This document shows, piece by piece, positions 1 through 7,067 of a DNA stretch of 38,843 nt. Made by a program: the position numbers and the translations under genes. The notes under the pieces were generated by a model that saw only the letters and a program-made list of their open reading frames with translations, had not been told where the DNA came from and did not search any database. Within the stretch, counting starts at the first letter, position 1. Every line of letters starts with the position of its first letter. The stretch comes from Planctomycetota bacterium (GTDB lineage: Bacteria; Planctomycetota; Phycisphaerae; SM23-33): positions 1-38,843 of the forward strand of contig DAOVZK010000015.1 in assembly GCA_030635145.1 (NCBI GenBank). Reading direction: 5' to 3'.

Positions 1-2
1 CT

Positions 3-143
3 AAGGCTCAGAAGATTCAAACTGCTCTTCTTGGTAAAATCCCAATCGGCGACCCGACTGACCAACTACTGACCAACTCGGGTCAAAAACGGGTATTTCC
101 GGGAATGCAGGGATGTCAGCCAAAAAGAAAAGCCCTTGATTAA
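3..143 (+). CDS. C-terminal tail of a truncated protein, possibly a tyrosine recombinase (integrase)
   Basis: An open frame enters from the left edge and encodes 46 residues before a TAA at 141-143. The tail is basic and polar, with the stretch DQLLTNSGQKRVFPG. No catalytic domain is inside the window, so the family cannot be proved. I suggest an integrase for two reasons: variable polar tails like this follow the catalytic domain in many planctomycete tyrosine recombinases, and the frame stops only 17 bases from the 3' end of a tRNA gene, a usual attachment site. The stop codon lies inside the hairpin that also ends the tRNA transcript. It could equally be the end of an unrelated protein. 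Confidence 0.35.
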   Translation, partial: KAQKIQTALLGKIPIGDPTDQLLTNSGQKRVFPGMQGCQPKRKALD

Positions 144-152
144 CAAGGGCTT
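130..152 (-). terminator. Rho-independent terminator of tRNA-Arg (possibly bidirectional)
   Basis: A perfect 9-bp stem pairs 130-138 with 144-152 around a 5-base loop. Read on the minus strand it is followed by TTTCTTTTT, a good U-tract, and it lies 8 bases past the tRNA 3' end. On the plus strand the stop codon of the left-edge reading frame falls in the loop and stem, so the hairpin may serve both converging transcripts. Confidence 0.75.
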
Positions 153-159
153 ATGGCAA

Positions 160-233
160 TACGCCCGAGAGGACTCGAACCTCTAACCTTCGGTTCCGAA
201 GACCGACGCTCTATCCAATTGAGCTACGGGCGC
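160..233 (-). tRNA. tRNA-Arg (anticodon TCG)
   Basis: The minus strand folds into a full cloverleaf. The 7-bp acceptor stem ends in one G-U pair. The D stem is GCTC/GAGC, and the anticodon stem TCGGT/ACCGA encloses the loop CTTCGGA, giving anticodon TCG for CGN arginine codons, chiefly CGA. The T stem AGAGG/CCTCT encloses TTCGAGT, and the discriminator base is A. The CCA end is not encoded, so it must be added after transcription. The 3' end faces the left-edge reading frame, the arrangement expected if this tRNA is an integration site. Confidence 0.95.
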
Positions 234-341
234 ATATATTTCGGAAGTTTTAGCGGCAAAATCAAATCAGCAATCCTGCATGACGGCATCGGATAATCGC
301 GCCGGTCAGCACAGACAACTCGTAGAGAGAATCATAGAAAA

Positions 342-377
342 ACCGCCGCAAAACGCAAGGCAAAACCGGCCGGCGGT
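342..377 (-). terminator. Terminator of the zinc dehydrogenase gene
   Basis: On the minus strand ACCGCC (372-377) pairs with GGCGGT (342-347) across a long loop, followed by TTTTTC. It begins at the stop codon of the upstream dehydrogenase and so probably ends that transcript before tRNA-Arg. The large loop makes it a weaker call than a compact hairpin. Confidence 0.5.
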
Positions 378-1417
378 CACTTTTTAATATTGATCATCGC
401 CTTGATCACACCGTCCTTATAACCCTCGACCAGCTCAAACGCCTGCGGAATTTCATCAAACGAAAAATGATGCGTCATCATCGAATCCAGCTGCACGGTT
501 CCGCTGGCGATCATCTCTACTGCAGGGGCGACGCATCTGTTTTGGCGGCGAACGTTTTGGAAGGTTATTTCTTTGCGGCGGGCGTTGGCGATAATCATGC
601 TCGTACGCTCCTCCTCTGGAATCCCGACAACCACCAGCTTTCCGCCCGGGGCCAGCAGCTCCACGCCCTGATCGACGGTCTCTTGCTTCCCGGCGCATTC
701 GAAAACCACGTCTAACCCCAGCGGTTCGAGTTTCGCAATCTCCGCAACAACATCCTGCGACTGCGAATTTCCAACCCAGTCGGCCCCGAATGTCTTGGCA
801 AATTTCACTCGCTCTGGCAGCAGATCTGTCATATAGACTTTCCCCACGCCCTGCGTTTTGCAAGAAGCAAGCGTACATAACCCGATCGGCCCTGCCCCGA
901 GAATGCCAACTCGTTTACCGGTGATCTCGCCACCAAGCCGCTGCGTATGAATGCCGATAGAAAACGGCTCGGCCAGTGCGGCCTGCTCGGGCGAGACGTT
1001 ATCGGGAACCGTAAAGCAGCTCGCCGCCGGCATAACAATTCGTTCGCAGAGGCAGCCTGCAACTTGCCCGGGGCATCCGAGGAAAACCTGGTTGCGGCAG
1101 GTATGTTCGCGGCCGGCGCGGCACTGGTCGCATTGCTGGCACCACATCAGTGGGTCGACGGCAACTCGCTGGCCGACTTTTACGTTTGTCACGTCGTCGC
1201 CAACCTCCAACACGCGGCCGGAAAATTCATGCCCGACGATAAATGGGTATTGTACCACCATCTCGCCGATTCGGCCGGTGCGATAATAATGGATGTCCGA
1301 CCCGCACATGCCCACAACTTCAACATCGATTAAAACGTCGGTTGGTTTTTCGAGTTTCGGTTCGGGAGCGTCGCGAAGTTCGACTTTGCAAATTCCGGTA
1401 AGGTACGCTGCTTTCAT
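377..1417 (-). CDS. Zinc-dependent medium-chain dehydrogenase, sorbitol/polyol dehydrogenase type
   Basis: This 346-residue protein is a member of the zinc MDR superfamily and probably oxidises a polyol or secondary alcohol with NAD(P). Catalytic-zinc features are visible in order: GMCGSDIHYY with the zinc cysteine, VGHEFSG with the His-Glu pair, and AEPFSIGIH. The structural-zinc lobe CQQCDQCRAGREHTC carries four cysteines, and GILGAGPIG is the Rossmann turn. The EP motif and GCSDIHYY-like start favour the sorbitol dehydrogenase branch over simple alcohol dehydrogenases. The frame stays open upstream to 1750, but that would overlap the divergent etfB. I chose ATG 1417 because it gives the family's usual N-terminus and follows AAGAG at a good distance; ATG 1432 is possible. 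The substrate cannot be read from sequence. Confidence 0.9.
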   Translation of the reverse strand: MKAAYLTGICKVELRDAPEPKLEKPTDVLIDVEVVGMCGSDIHYYRTGRIGEMVVQYPFIVGHEFSGRVLEVGDDVTNVKVGQRVAVDPLMWCQQCDQCRAGREHTCRNQVFLGCPGQVAGCLCERIVMPAASCFTVPDNVSPEQAALAEPFSIGIHTQRLGGEITGKRVGILGAGPIGLCTLASCKTQGVGKVYMTDLLPERVKFAKTFGADWVGNSQSQDVVAEIAKLEPLGLDVVFECAGKQETVDQGVELLAPGGKLVVVGIPEEERTSMIIANARRKEITFQNVRRQNRCVAPAVEMIASGTVQLDSMMTHHFSFDEIPQAFELVEGYKDGVIKAMINIKK

Positions 1418-1432
1418 TTTTCGCTCTTTCAT

Positions 1433-1451
1433 TTGTGGAACAACTCCACAA
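1433..1451. promoter_or_regulatory. Candidate operator: inverted repeat TTGTGGA-N5-TCCACAA
   Basis: A perfect 7-bp inverted repeat with a 5-base spacer sits 16 bases upstream of the dehydrogenase start and inside the intergenic region shared with etfB. Its size and symmetry suit a dimeric regulator. A second short hairpin (CCCCG/CGGGG, 1464-1478) follows. No regulator gene is adjacent, so its role is inferred only from position. Confidence 0.35.
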
Positions 1452-1532
1452 CGCCCAAAATATCCCCGTATTGCGGGGAATTCAAACAAAACCGACGCGG
1501 CGAGCAAAAGTATTTGTTTATTTTCGGGGGCG

Positions 1533-1561
1533 TTAATGGTAGAAGGGGCGTTCCATATAAT
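1533..1561 (+). promoter_or_regulatory. Sigma-70-type promoter for the etfBA operon
   Basis: A perfect TATAAT (1556-1561) lies 17 bases after TTAATG (1533-1538), a weak -35 match. The expected start near 1568 leaves a leader of about 79 bases before etfB. Two copies of GGGGCGTT overlap the spacer and could bind a regulator. Confidence 0.5.
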
Positions 1562-1646
1562 CTCCTGTGTAATTTTACCCGCTTTTTCGTTTAGTATCCA
1601 AACAGGTAATCGTTTTTGTTTTGAGGATGTCGGAGCTCTATAAAAA

Positions 1647-2453
1647 ATGAGAATAATCGTTCCAATAAAGCAGGTTCCCGAGACCAGCGCCGTCCGCATG
1701 GACGAGAAAACCGGCACAATGATCCGCGACGGCGTCGAGGCCATCGTCAATCCGCTGGATCTGTACGCGATAGAGGCGGCACTGCTGCTAAAGGCGTCCC
1801 AGCCGGAAGGTCAGTGCGAAGTGATTGCGGTTTCGATGGGCCCGCCCAAGGCGCAGTCGGCGATTCGCGAGGCGATGTCGATGGGTTTCGACTCCGGGGT
1901 GCTGCTCAGCGACAAAAAATTCGCCGGTGCCGACACCTGGGCTACCAGCTACGTGCTGGCCGCGGCAATAAAAAAACTCGGCGACGTCGATCTGATAATT
2001 TGCGGCGAGCGGGCAACGGATGGCGACACGGGGCAGGTCGGCCCGGGCATTGCCGCCTGGTTGGACTTGCCGGTAGGTTCATACGTCGGGAAAATCGACG
2101 GGCTGACCGACGGGCGAATCAACGTGCAGCGATTGCTCGAGGACGGCCACGAGGGGTTGGAAGTTCAACTCCCCGCGGTGCTCACGGTCGTTAAGGAAGT
2201 CGCCGACCCCAGACTTCCGACTCTTCGCGGTAAGCAGCGTGCGAGAAAAGCCGAACTTACCACATGGAACGCTGACGACCTGAACTTGCCCGACGAAAAT
2301 CTGGGATTAAATGGCAGCCCGACCCGCGTGGTGAAAATTTTCCGCCCGAGCGTCACACGCGAGTGTGAAAAACTTATCGCAACTGATGACCAAAGCATCA
2401 ACACCGCTGCCGACCGCGTATTGGAATTTTTGCAAGAACGTGAGTTGGTGTAA
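1647..2453 (+). CDS. etfB: Electron transfer flavoprotein, beta subunit
   Basis: This 268-residue protein is EtfB, which holds a nucleotide cofactor and pairs with EtfA to shuttle electrons from flavoprotein dehydrogenases. The N-terminus MRIIVPIKQVPET, with DEKTGTMIRDGV and INPLD-like NPLDLYAIEAALLLK, is the clostridial/anaerobe-type EtfB pattern rather than the mitochondrial one. The stretch ICGERATDGDTGQVGP is the AMP/FAD-binding region. Length is normal. GGAG lies about 12 bases before the ATG. It is first in the series etfB-etfA-membrane miniprotein-FAD oxidase. The pairing with a GlcD-type oxidase suggests the Etf serves that enzyme. Whether it bifurcates electrons cannot be settled by eye. 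Confidence 0.93.
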   Translation: MRIIVPIKQVPETSAVRMDEKTGTMIRDGVEAIVNPLDLYAIEAALLLKASQPEGQCEVIAVSMGPPKAQSAIREAMSMGFDSGVLLSDKKFAGADTWATSYVLAAAIKKLGDVDLIICGERATDGDTGQVGPGIAAWLDLPVGSYVGKIDGLTDGRINVQRLLEDGHEGLEVQLPAVLTVVKEVADPRLPTLRGKQRARKAELTTWNADDLNLPDENLGLNGSPTRVVKIFRPSVTRECEKLIATDDQSINTAADRVLEFLQERELV

Positions 2454-2530
2454 CTGATTTTTAAATAATGATTGCCTTAGTTAGGACATCATAATACCTA
2501 GAATGCCGCGAGAATTGCGAAAGTGTTCTG

Positions 2531-3547
2531 ATGGAAAAAAACGACATGAAACATAACGGTGTTTGGATATTGGCAGAGCAAAACGGCGGAATTGTGCAGC
2601 GGATTTCGCACGAGCTGATCACCCGCGGGCGCAAGCTCGCCGACAAACTCGGGTGCGATCTGACGGCGATGATTCTCGGAAGCCAGATCGGCAACGACGG
2701 ATTGCAGGGATTGCTCGACCGTGGGGCCGACCGTGTTATCGCGATGCAGGCACCGCAGCTGGAATTTTTTCTCATTGAACCATACGCCAAATGCATGATG
2801 AAACTTCTGGAGGATTACCGCCCTGAAATTCTCATCGCCGGTGCCACGACTACCGGGCGAACGCTGCTGCCGTACGTGGCGGTGAAGGTTCACACAGGAT
2901 TGACCGCCGACTGCACGGTGCTGGATATCGAGGACGAGACGGGAAATTTATTGCAGACGCGTCCGGCCATCGGCGGAAATATTCTCGCGACGATCAAGAC
3001 CCCGAACCATCGGCCTCAGATGGCAACCGTTCGGCCGCGCTCGACTCAACCGGCAACCGTTATAGAACAAAACCGCGCCGGTGAAATCATTCGCCTCGAC
3101 GCACCGCCCGAGCTGCTAACCAGCAAAATCAAACGCACCGGATTTACCCCGCTGGAAGATTCACACAATATCGAAGACGCGGACGTTGTCGTCGCCGTCG
3201 GCCGCGGGATTAAAAAGGCGGACAATCTGCCCGTCGTGCAAAAGCTCGCCGACAGTCTCGACGCTGCCCTCGGTGCCTCACGAGATGTGATCGACCGCGG
3301 GTGGATGAGTTATCCGCACCAGATCGGGCTTAGCGGAAAAACCGTCACGCCGAAACTTTACGTTGGCGTTGGGGTATCCGGGGCCATCCAACACCTTGCC
3401 GGCATGCAGACCGCCGAAAACATCGTCGTCATCAATAACGATCCCGACGCCCAGCTGTTTCGCGTTGCCGATATCGGAATCGTGGGCGACCTGTTCGAGA
3501 TCGTGCCCGTGCTGACGCAAAAAATTAACGAAAGAAAGAAACCGTAA
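2531..3547 (+). CDS. etfA: Electron transfer flavoprotein, alpha subunit
   Basis: This 338-residue protein is EtfA, the FAD-binding partner of EtfB. The C-terminal FAD domain is textbook: VVAVGRGI, GASRDVIDRGWMSYPHQIG, SGKTVTPKLYVGVGVSGAIQH and NNDPDAQLFRVADIGIVGD. The N-terminal half has the usual adenine-nucleotide-like fold. There is no added ferredoxin-like [4Fe-4S] extension of the kind found in LctC of Acetobacterium; the length matches plain EtfA. ATG 2531 and ATG 2546 are both possible; neither has a strong ribosome-binding site. A 77-base gap separates it from etfB. Confidence 0.94.
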   Translation: MEKNDMKHNGVWILAEQNGGIVQRISHELITRGRKLADKLGCDLTAMILGSQIGNDGLQGLLDRGADRVIAMQAPQLEFFLIEPYAKCMMKLLEDYRPEILIAGATTTGRTLLPYVAVKVHTGLTADCTVLDIEDETGNLLQTRPAIGGNILATIKTPNHRPQMATVRPRSTQPATVIEQNRAGEIIRLDAPPELLTSKIKRTGFTPLEDSHNIEDADVVVAVGRGIKKADNLPVVQKLADSLDAALGASRDVIDRGWMSYPHQIGLSGKTVTPKLYVGVGVSGAIQHLAGMQTAENIVVINNDPDAQLFRVADIGIVGDLFEIVPVLTQKINERKKP

Positions 3548-3588
3548 AATCGATATAAATCCGGGTCACCGGGAACTGGAGTGACAAT

Positions 3589-3840
3589 ATGATGACAAAA
3601 AACGAGGATACGATATTGGACAAGACCGTGGAGTTTATTCTTGCGCCCCTGCTGGTCATCCTGATCATCAGTGGAGTCGTACTTACGCTGGCGTTGGTAT
3701 TTTTGTTTCTGATCCCGGCGATTTTCACGGCCATCATCATCGCAGTCGCCATCGGATCGATCGGAACCGCCATTGCTGTTGTGTGCCATGCATTCCGGCG
3801 GCGTTCCAAAGTGTGCCGCTTCCAGGACAGAGACGAGTAA
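3589..3840 (+). CDS. Small membrane protein, two transmembrane segments
   Basis: I do not recognise this 83-residue protein. It has a charged N-terminus, two hydrophobic helices (roughly residues 16-40 and 43-66) joined by a short turn, and a basic tail with FRRRSK, so the tail is probably cytoplasmic. GGAG precedes the ATG at good spacing. It lies between etfA and the FAD oxidase on the same strand, with 41 and 29 bases either side, so co-transcription is likely. It could anchor the Etf/oxidase pair at the membrane, but that is only a guess from position. Confidence 0.65.
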   Translation: MMTKNEDTILDKTVEFILAPLLVILIISGVVLTLALVFLFLIPAIFTAIIIAVAIGSIGTAIAVVCHAFRRRSKVCRFQDRDE

Positions 3841-3869
3841 CATTATTTACATGATATCAGGAACCAAAC

Positions 3870-5303
3870 ATGACTTCGATGCAGCAGGACTATAATCCGG
3901 TAACGCAGCAAATCGCCGACGAGCTAAAGGGCATCGTCGGGGATCGGTACGTGGTGTACGGCGACGCCGAGAAACTCGAGCCATATTCGCACGACGAAAT
4001 AGTCGAGCGACAGTATGCTCATCCCGCGGAGGTGATGATCCGTCCGCGGACGGCCGACGAAATCGCGGCGATAATGAAGCTCGCGAATCGCGAAAACATT
4101 CCCGTTACTCCGCGTGGTGCGGGCAGCGGGCTTTCCGGCGGGGCGGTGCCGATATGTGGCGGGATTGTGCTGCTGTGCGACCGCATGAACGAGATTCTCG
4201 AAATCGATACCGAGAACCTGATGATCGTCGTGGAACCGGGCGTGGTGACGGCCGACATCAACGAGAAACTTTCCGGGACGGGTTTGTTCTACGCCGGTTA
4301 TCCCATGAGCCTCGAAACCTGCTACGTGGGTGGCAACGTCGCGGAAAACGCCGGGGGTGGCAAGGCCATCAAATACGGCGTCACCAATCGCTACGTACTC
4401 GGAATCGAAATGGTCACGCCCACCGGGGAGATTGTGCAGTACGGCGGAAAACTCGTCAAGGATGTCACCGGTTACAGCATGGCGCAATTGATGGTCGGAT
4501 CCGAGGGAACGCTGGGAATTTTCACAAAGATTATTTTAAAACTGCTCCCGGCCCCGAAAGCGAGTGTCGATTTGCTGTGTCTATTTCTCACAGCCGACGA
4601 GGCCATCGCGGCCGTGCCGAAGATTATGACCGAGGCCGGGCTGACCCCGACGGCAATCGAATTTATGGACCGCGCCGCCGTGAAGGCTGCGTGCGAATAC
4701 CTAAACGAAACGATACCCTACGAAAACGCAGGGGCCATGCTGCTGATAACCGTCGACGGTTCCGACGCACAGCAGGTAACGCGCGAATACGAAACCATCG
4801 GCGAACTCTGCCTCGCCAACGGAGCGTTCGAAGTCTACGTCGCCGACAACCACACCACAAGCGAACGCATCTGGTCCGTCCGCCGCAACATCGCCGAAGC
4901 CTTCGCCATAATTTCGCCGATCCAATCCAACGAAGACCTCGTCGTACCACCGTCGAAGATCACCGAGCTGCAGGCCGAGCTGGAAAGGCTGGCCGAAAAG
5001 TACAATATTCTCACTCCATGTTACGGCCACGCCGGTGATGGGAATCTGCATACGCGCATCAGCCCCTCACCCGACATGACCCGCCAGCAGTGGGATGAAC
5101 TAAAACCCGGAATGCTGCAGGAACTCTACGAAACGACAAATCGCCTCGGCGGGCATGTTAGCGGCGAGCATGGCATCGGACATAAACGTAAAGAGGCGCT
5201 GAAAATTTTCGTCGACGAACCCACGCTCGAAACCATGCGAGCGATTAAACGCGCATTCGACCCGAACAACATCCTCAACCCCGGAAAAATTTTCGACGTT
5301 TGA
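3870..5303 (+). CDS. FAD-linked 2-hydroxyacid oxidase/dehydrogenase (GlcD / D-lactate dehydrogenase family)
   Basis: This 477-residue enzyme belongs to the vanillyl-alcohol-oxidase flavoprotein fold and should oxidise lactate, glycolate or a related 2-hydroxyacid. The FAD-binding half shows PRGAGSGLSGGAVP, ENAGGGKAIKYGVT and MVGSEGTLGI. The catalytic C-terminal half has YGHAGDGNLHTRI and SGEHGIG, whose histidines are typical metal/substrate ligands, and ends in the family's FDPNNILNPGKIFDV. CAGGAA precedes the ATG. Following etfB and etfA, it matches the gene content of the electron-confurcating lactate dehydrogenase of Acetobacterium (lctBCD), though the substrate and bifurcation are unproved. 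Its last 51 bases recur in degenerate form at 6541-6591. Confidence 0.9.
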   Translation: MTSMQQDYNPVTQQIADELKGIVGDRYVVYGDAEKLEPYSHDEIVERQYAHPAEVMIRPRTADEIAAIMKLANRENIPVTPRGAGSGLSGGAVPICGGIVLLCDRMNEILEIDTENLMIVVEPGVVTADINEKLSGTGLFYAGYPMSLETCYVGGNVAENAGGGKAIKYGVTNRYVLGIEMVTPTGEIVQYGGKLVKDVTGYSMAQLMVGSEGTLGIFTKIILKLLPAPKASVDLLCLFLTADEAIAAVPKIMTEAGLTPTAIEFMDRAAVKAACEYLNETIPYENAGAMLLITVDGSDAQQVTREYETIGELCLANGAFEVYVADNHTTSERIWSVRRNIAEAFAIISPIQSNEDLVVPPSKITELQAELERLAEKYNILTPCYGHAGDGNLHTRISPSPDMTRQQWDELKPGMLQELYETTNRLGGHVSGEHGIGHKRKEALKIFVDEPTLETMRAIKRAFDPNNILNPGKIFDV

Positions 5304-5348
5304 ACACGCTATAGCAAACACCGTCTAATTCAATGTTAGGAGAATACA

Positions 5349-5837
5349 GTGAATTTCCGGGAACATATCCTTTACATGTATAGCAATGATTTTTGGTACT
5401 CGTCTCCTAACTTTGAAGAGTATGGCCAGTCCAAAATTGATCTCTATGCAGCAAGCCAAAACGAAAAACCTATAATCTGGCACTTGGCTCATATTGTTCA
5501 TAAGGAAGAGGTACATATAGGTCACTTTCTTGAACAACCTCGTAGAGAACTGCTTCATCCTGAACTCAACCCATTGGTAATGGAGGGTGAGCGTCTTGAT
5601 TCAATCCTGGATCTGATTCCGAGCCTCGACTTTATCGCAGAATGGCACATGAAAGTGAGAATCGCTACCCTTTCGTTCATCGAAGGCTTATCTGATGAAG
5701 ATTTTTTCGCGGTGCCAAAAGAATCTCCAATGGGGTTATGTATAGCGAACTGGCTGTCAATTACCCAGGTGCATACCGGAGTTCATCTTGGCCACATCGG
5801 CAGTATCATCAACTCAAATCTTCTAGCAAGGCCATGA
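5349..5837 (+). CDS. DinB/YfiT-like four-helix metal-binding protein
   Basis: This 162-residue protein resembles the DinB-like superfamily, small four-helix bundles that bind a metal through histidines and in some members act as thiol-dependent transferases. WHLAHI near residues 44-49 and HTGVHLGHIG near 142-151 supply His48, His142, His146 and His149 in the usual places. The start is GTG at 5349, supported by TAGGAGA directly upstream. Base composition is visibly AT-richer than the etf/oxidase genes before it. With the next gene it forms an insert bounded by two copies of the oxidase 3' end. The substrate is unknown. Confidence 0.65.
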   Translation: MNFREHILYMYSNDFWYSSPNFEEYGQSKIDLYAASQNEKPIIWHLAHIVHKEEVHIGHFLEQPRRELLHPELNPLVMEGERLDSILDLIPSLDFIAEWHMKVRIATLSFIEGLSDEDFFAVPKESPMGLCIANWLSITQVHTGVHLGHIGSIINSNLLARP

Positions 5838-5901
5838 ACACAGACGAAAAGGCGTTGGCAAATTTTTGCGTCGGTTATAGCAATAGTTAGAGGAAAGACA
5901 A

Positions 5902-6531
5902 ATGAGAACAAATATACTTGAGATCGCTACCGAACTGCTCCAAAGGCATTCTGTCCGTGGCTTCATCGTTCCGGCCAATTCTGGCGCAACCGCAAGAGAT
6001 GTATTCCAACGTTTTGGCAATAATGATAATTTCCAATTTTTTGCCGTAGGTAATCCTGCAAGCTCCCATAAGCAAGGTTTCGTTTATCACAGCGGAATGA
6101 GCAAAGAAACCAAGGCAGAACTCGAACAGCTCAGCTATGAGGTAATTCTTCAGGAAGTGTCGGCATTCCAACCGATGAATTCATCTACGGTTTTTCATCA
6201 ACATGCGAAACGCATGCATGATTCATACCAAAAAGCAATCCAAGATAAGCAAGTGAAGATTGAAGGCACTACTTTGTCATGGATTGTAGAACGTACAATA
6301 TGTAGCTTCTTTGATGAGCAGGTCAAAACATGTATTGAAATCGCACTCATGGCAGGTGAATCAAGCTCCATCGACAAAAAGGGGAAATACATTTCATTCT
6401 GTACGCCTTCTCGCTGGTCGGATATCAGAGACTGCGCTGTTGTACTGACCCCGTCGACACCTTCTGAGTTTTTTCAGAATTCTCCACATATTTATGAGAT
6501 AGCATATAGTAATAAACCAAAAGAACTCTAA
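5902..6531 (+). CDS. Pyruvate-kinase alpha/beta (C-terminal domain)-like protein
   Basis: This 209-residue protein resembles stand-alone versions of the pyruvate kinase C-terminal domain known mostly from archaea and some bacteria (the MTH1675-type proteins). The order of motifs fits: VRGFIVPANSGATARDVF at the front, FAVGNPASSHKQGF and HSGMSKETKAELE in the middle, then CIEIALMAGESSSI and CAVVLTPSTPSEFF near the end. There is no kinase barrel, so catalysis of the pyruvate kinase reaction is not expected; the function of these proteins is not established. AGAGGAAAG precedes the ATG. Codon use is AT-rich like the DinB-like neighbour, suggesting both arrived together. Confidence 0.6.
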   Translation: MRTNILEIATELLQRHSVRGFIVPANSGATARDVFQRFGNNDNFQFFAVGNPASSHKQGFVYHSGMSKETKAELEQLSYEVILQEVSAFQPMNSSTVFHQHAKRMHDSYQKAIQDKQVKIEGTTLSWIVERTICSFFDEQVKTCIEIALMAGESSSIDKKGKYISFCTPSRWSDIRDCAVVLTPSTPSEFFQNSPHIYEIAYSNKPKEL

Positions 6532-6540
6532 TCAATCACT

Positions 6541-6591
6541 GCACTCGACCCCAACAACATTCGCAACCCGGGGAAAAATTTCGACGTTTGA
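6541..6591 (+). pseudogene. Remnant of a GlcD-type oxidase 3' end
   Basis: These 51 bases match 5253-5303, the last 17 codons of the FAD oxidase including its TGA, at 44 of 51 positions. They translate as ALDPNNIRNPGKNFDV and stop, against AFDPNNILNPGKIFDV in the intact gene. A stop codon only 9 bases upstream (the end of the preceding gene) shows that this is not a gene. It is either the tail of a lost paralogue or one end of the DNA displaced by insertion of the two AT-rich genes. Confidence 0.75.
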
Positions 6592-6607
6592 GTTTTGGTT
6601 CTTGGTT

Positions 6608-6700
6608 TTAAGCCCGAAGGGCTGGTAAGAATTTAGACGGGGGTGAAACCCCCGGAGTACGGCCGAAAAGAAGCACAAGCCCTGAAAGGGCGACACCAGC
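6608..6700 (+). repeat. Palindromic intergenic repeat, copy 1 (AAGCCCGAAGGGCTGG type)
   Basis: The block contains AAGCCCGAAGGGCTGG, ATTTAGACGGGGGTGAAACCCCCGG and GCCCTGAAAGGGC, three small stem-loops in a row. The same modules appear at 13441-13520 and, inverted, at 13590-13650. A motif next to it, CCTGTCGTGCTACG (6732-6745), also recurs inverted at 13528-13541. Its role is unknown; it may form hairpins in transcripts. Confidence 0.75.
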
Positions 6701-6757
6701 AACACTGGAGGTAATAATTGGCTCGGCTATTTGCCTGTCGTGCTACGACCTGCGAAG

Positions 6758-7063
6758 CTAATCGCCCCCAGCGGGTTTTTCTTTCGCCGCCTCAGAATGT
6801 TTGCAGGATTTGCATGCATCGCTGGATCCGCAATCGGGAGGCGGAGCGGTGTCTTTTTTGGCGTCAGCTTTGTAGGAGTCGTTGCGATAGTCGGTATGAT
6901 AAAACCCGCTGCCCTTAAAGATGATTCCCGCGCCGGTGCCGATCAGCCGCTTGACTTTGTTCTTCTTGCATTCGGGGCATTTCTTAATCGCGCTGGCTGT
7001 GATCGACTGAAATTTCTCAAAACTGTGCCCGCAGGCTTGGCATTGATATTCGTAGGTTGGCAT
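6758..7063 (-). CDS. FmdB-family zinc-ribbon regulatory protein
   Basis: This 101-residue protein starts MPTYEYQCQACGHSFE and continues with KKCPECKK, the two CxxC knuckles of the FmdB/CxxC_CxxC_SSSS zinc ribbon. The rest is a flexible, lysine- and proline-rich tail with three further cysteines (DCGSSDACKSC). Proteins of this family are small putative regulators with poorly defined targets. It follows grpE with a 4-base gap and shares its operon, so it probably belongs to the chaperone regulon. Confidence 0.85.
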   Translation of the reverse strand: MPTYEYQCQACGHSFEKFQSITASAIKKCPECKKNKVKRLIGTGAGIIFKGSGFYHTDYRNDSYKADAKKDTAPPPDCGSSDACKSCKHSEAAKEKPAGGD

Positions 7064-7067
7064 TTTG

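Noticed and set aside
1418-1750. N-terminal extension of the zinc dehydrogenase (start at 1750)
   Set aside because: It would overlap the divergent etfB start and its promoter, and the added 111 residues do not resemble the family.
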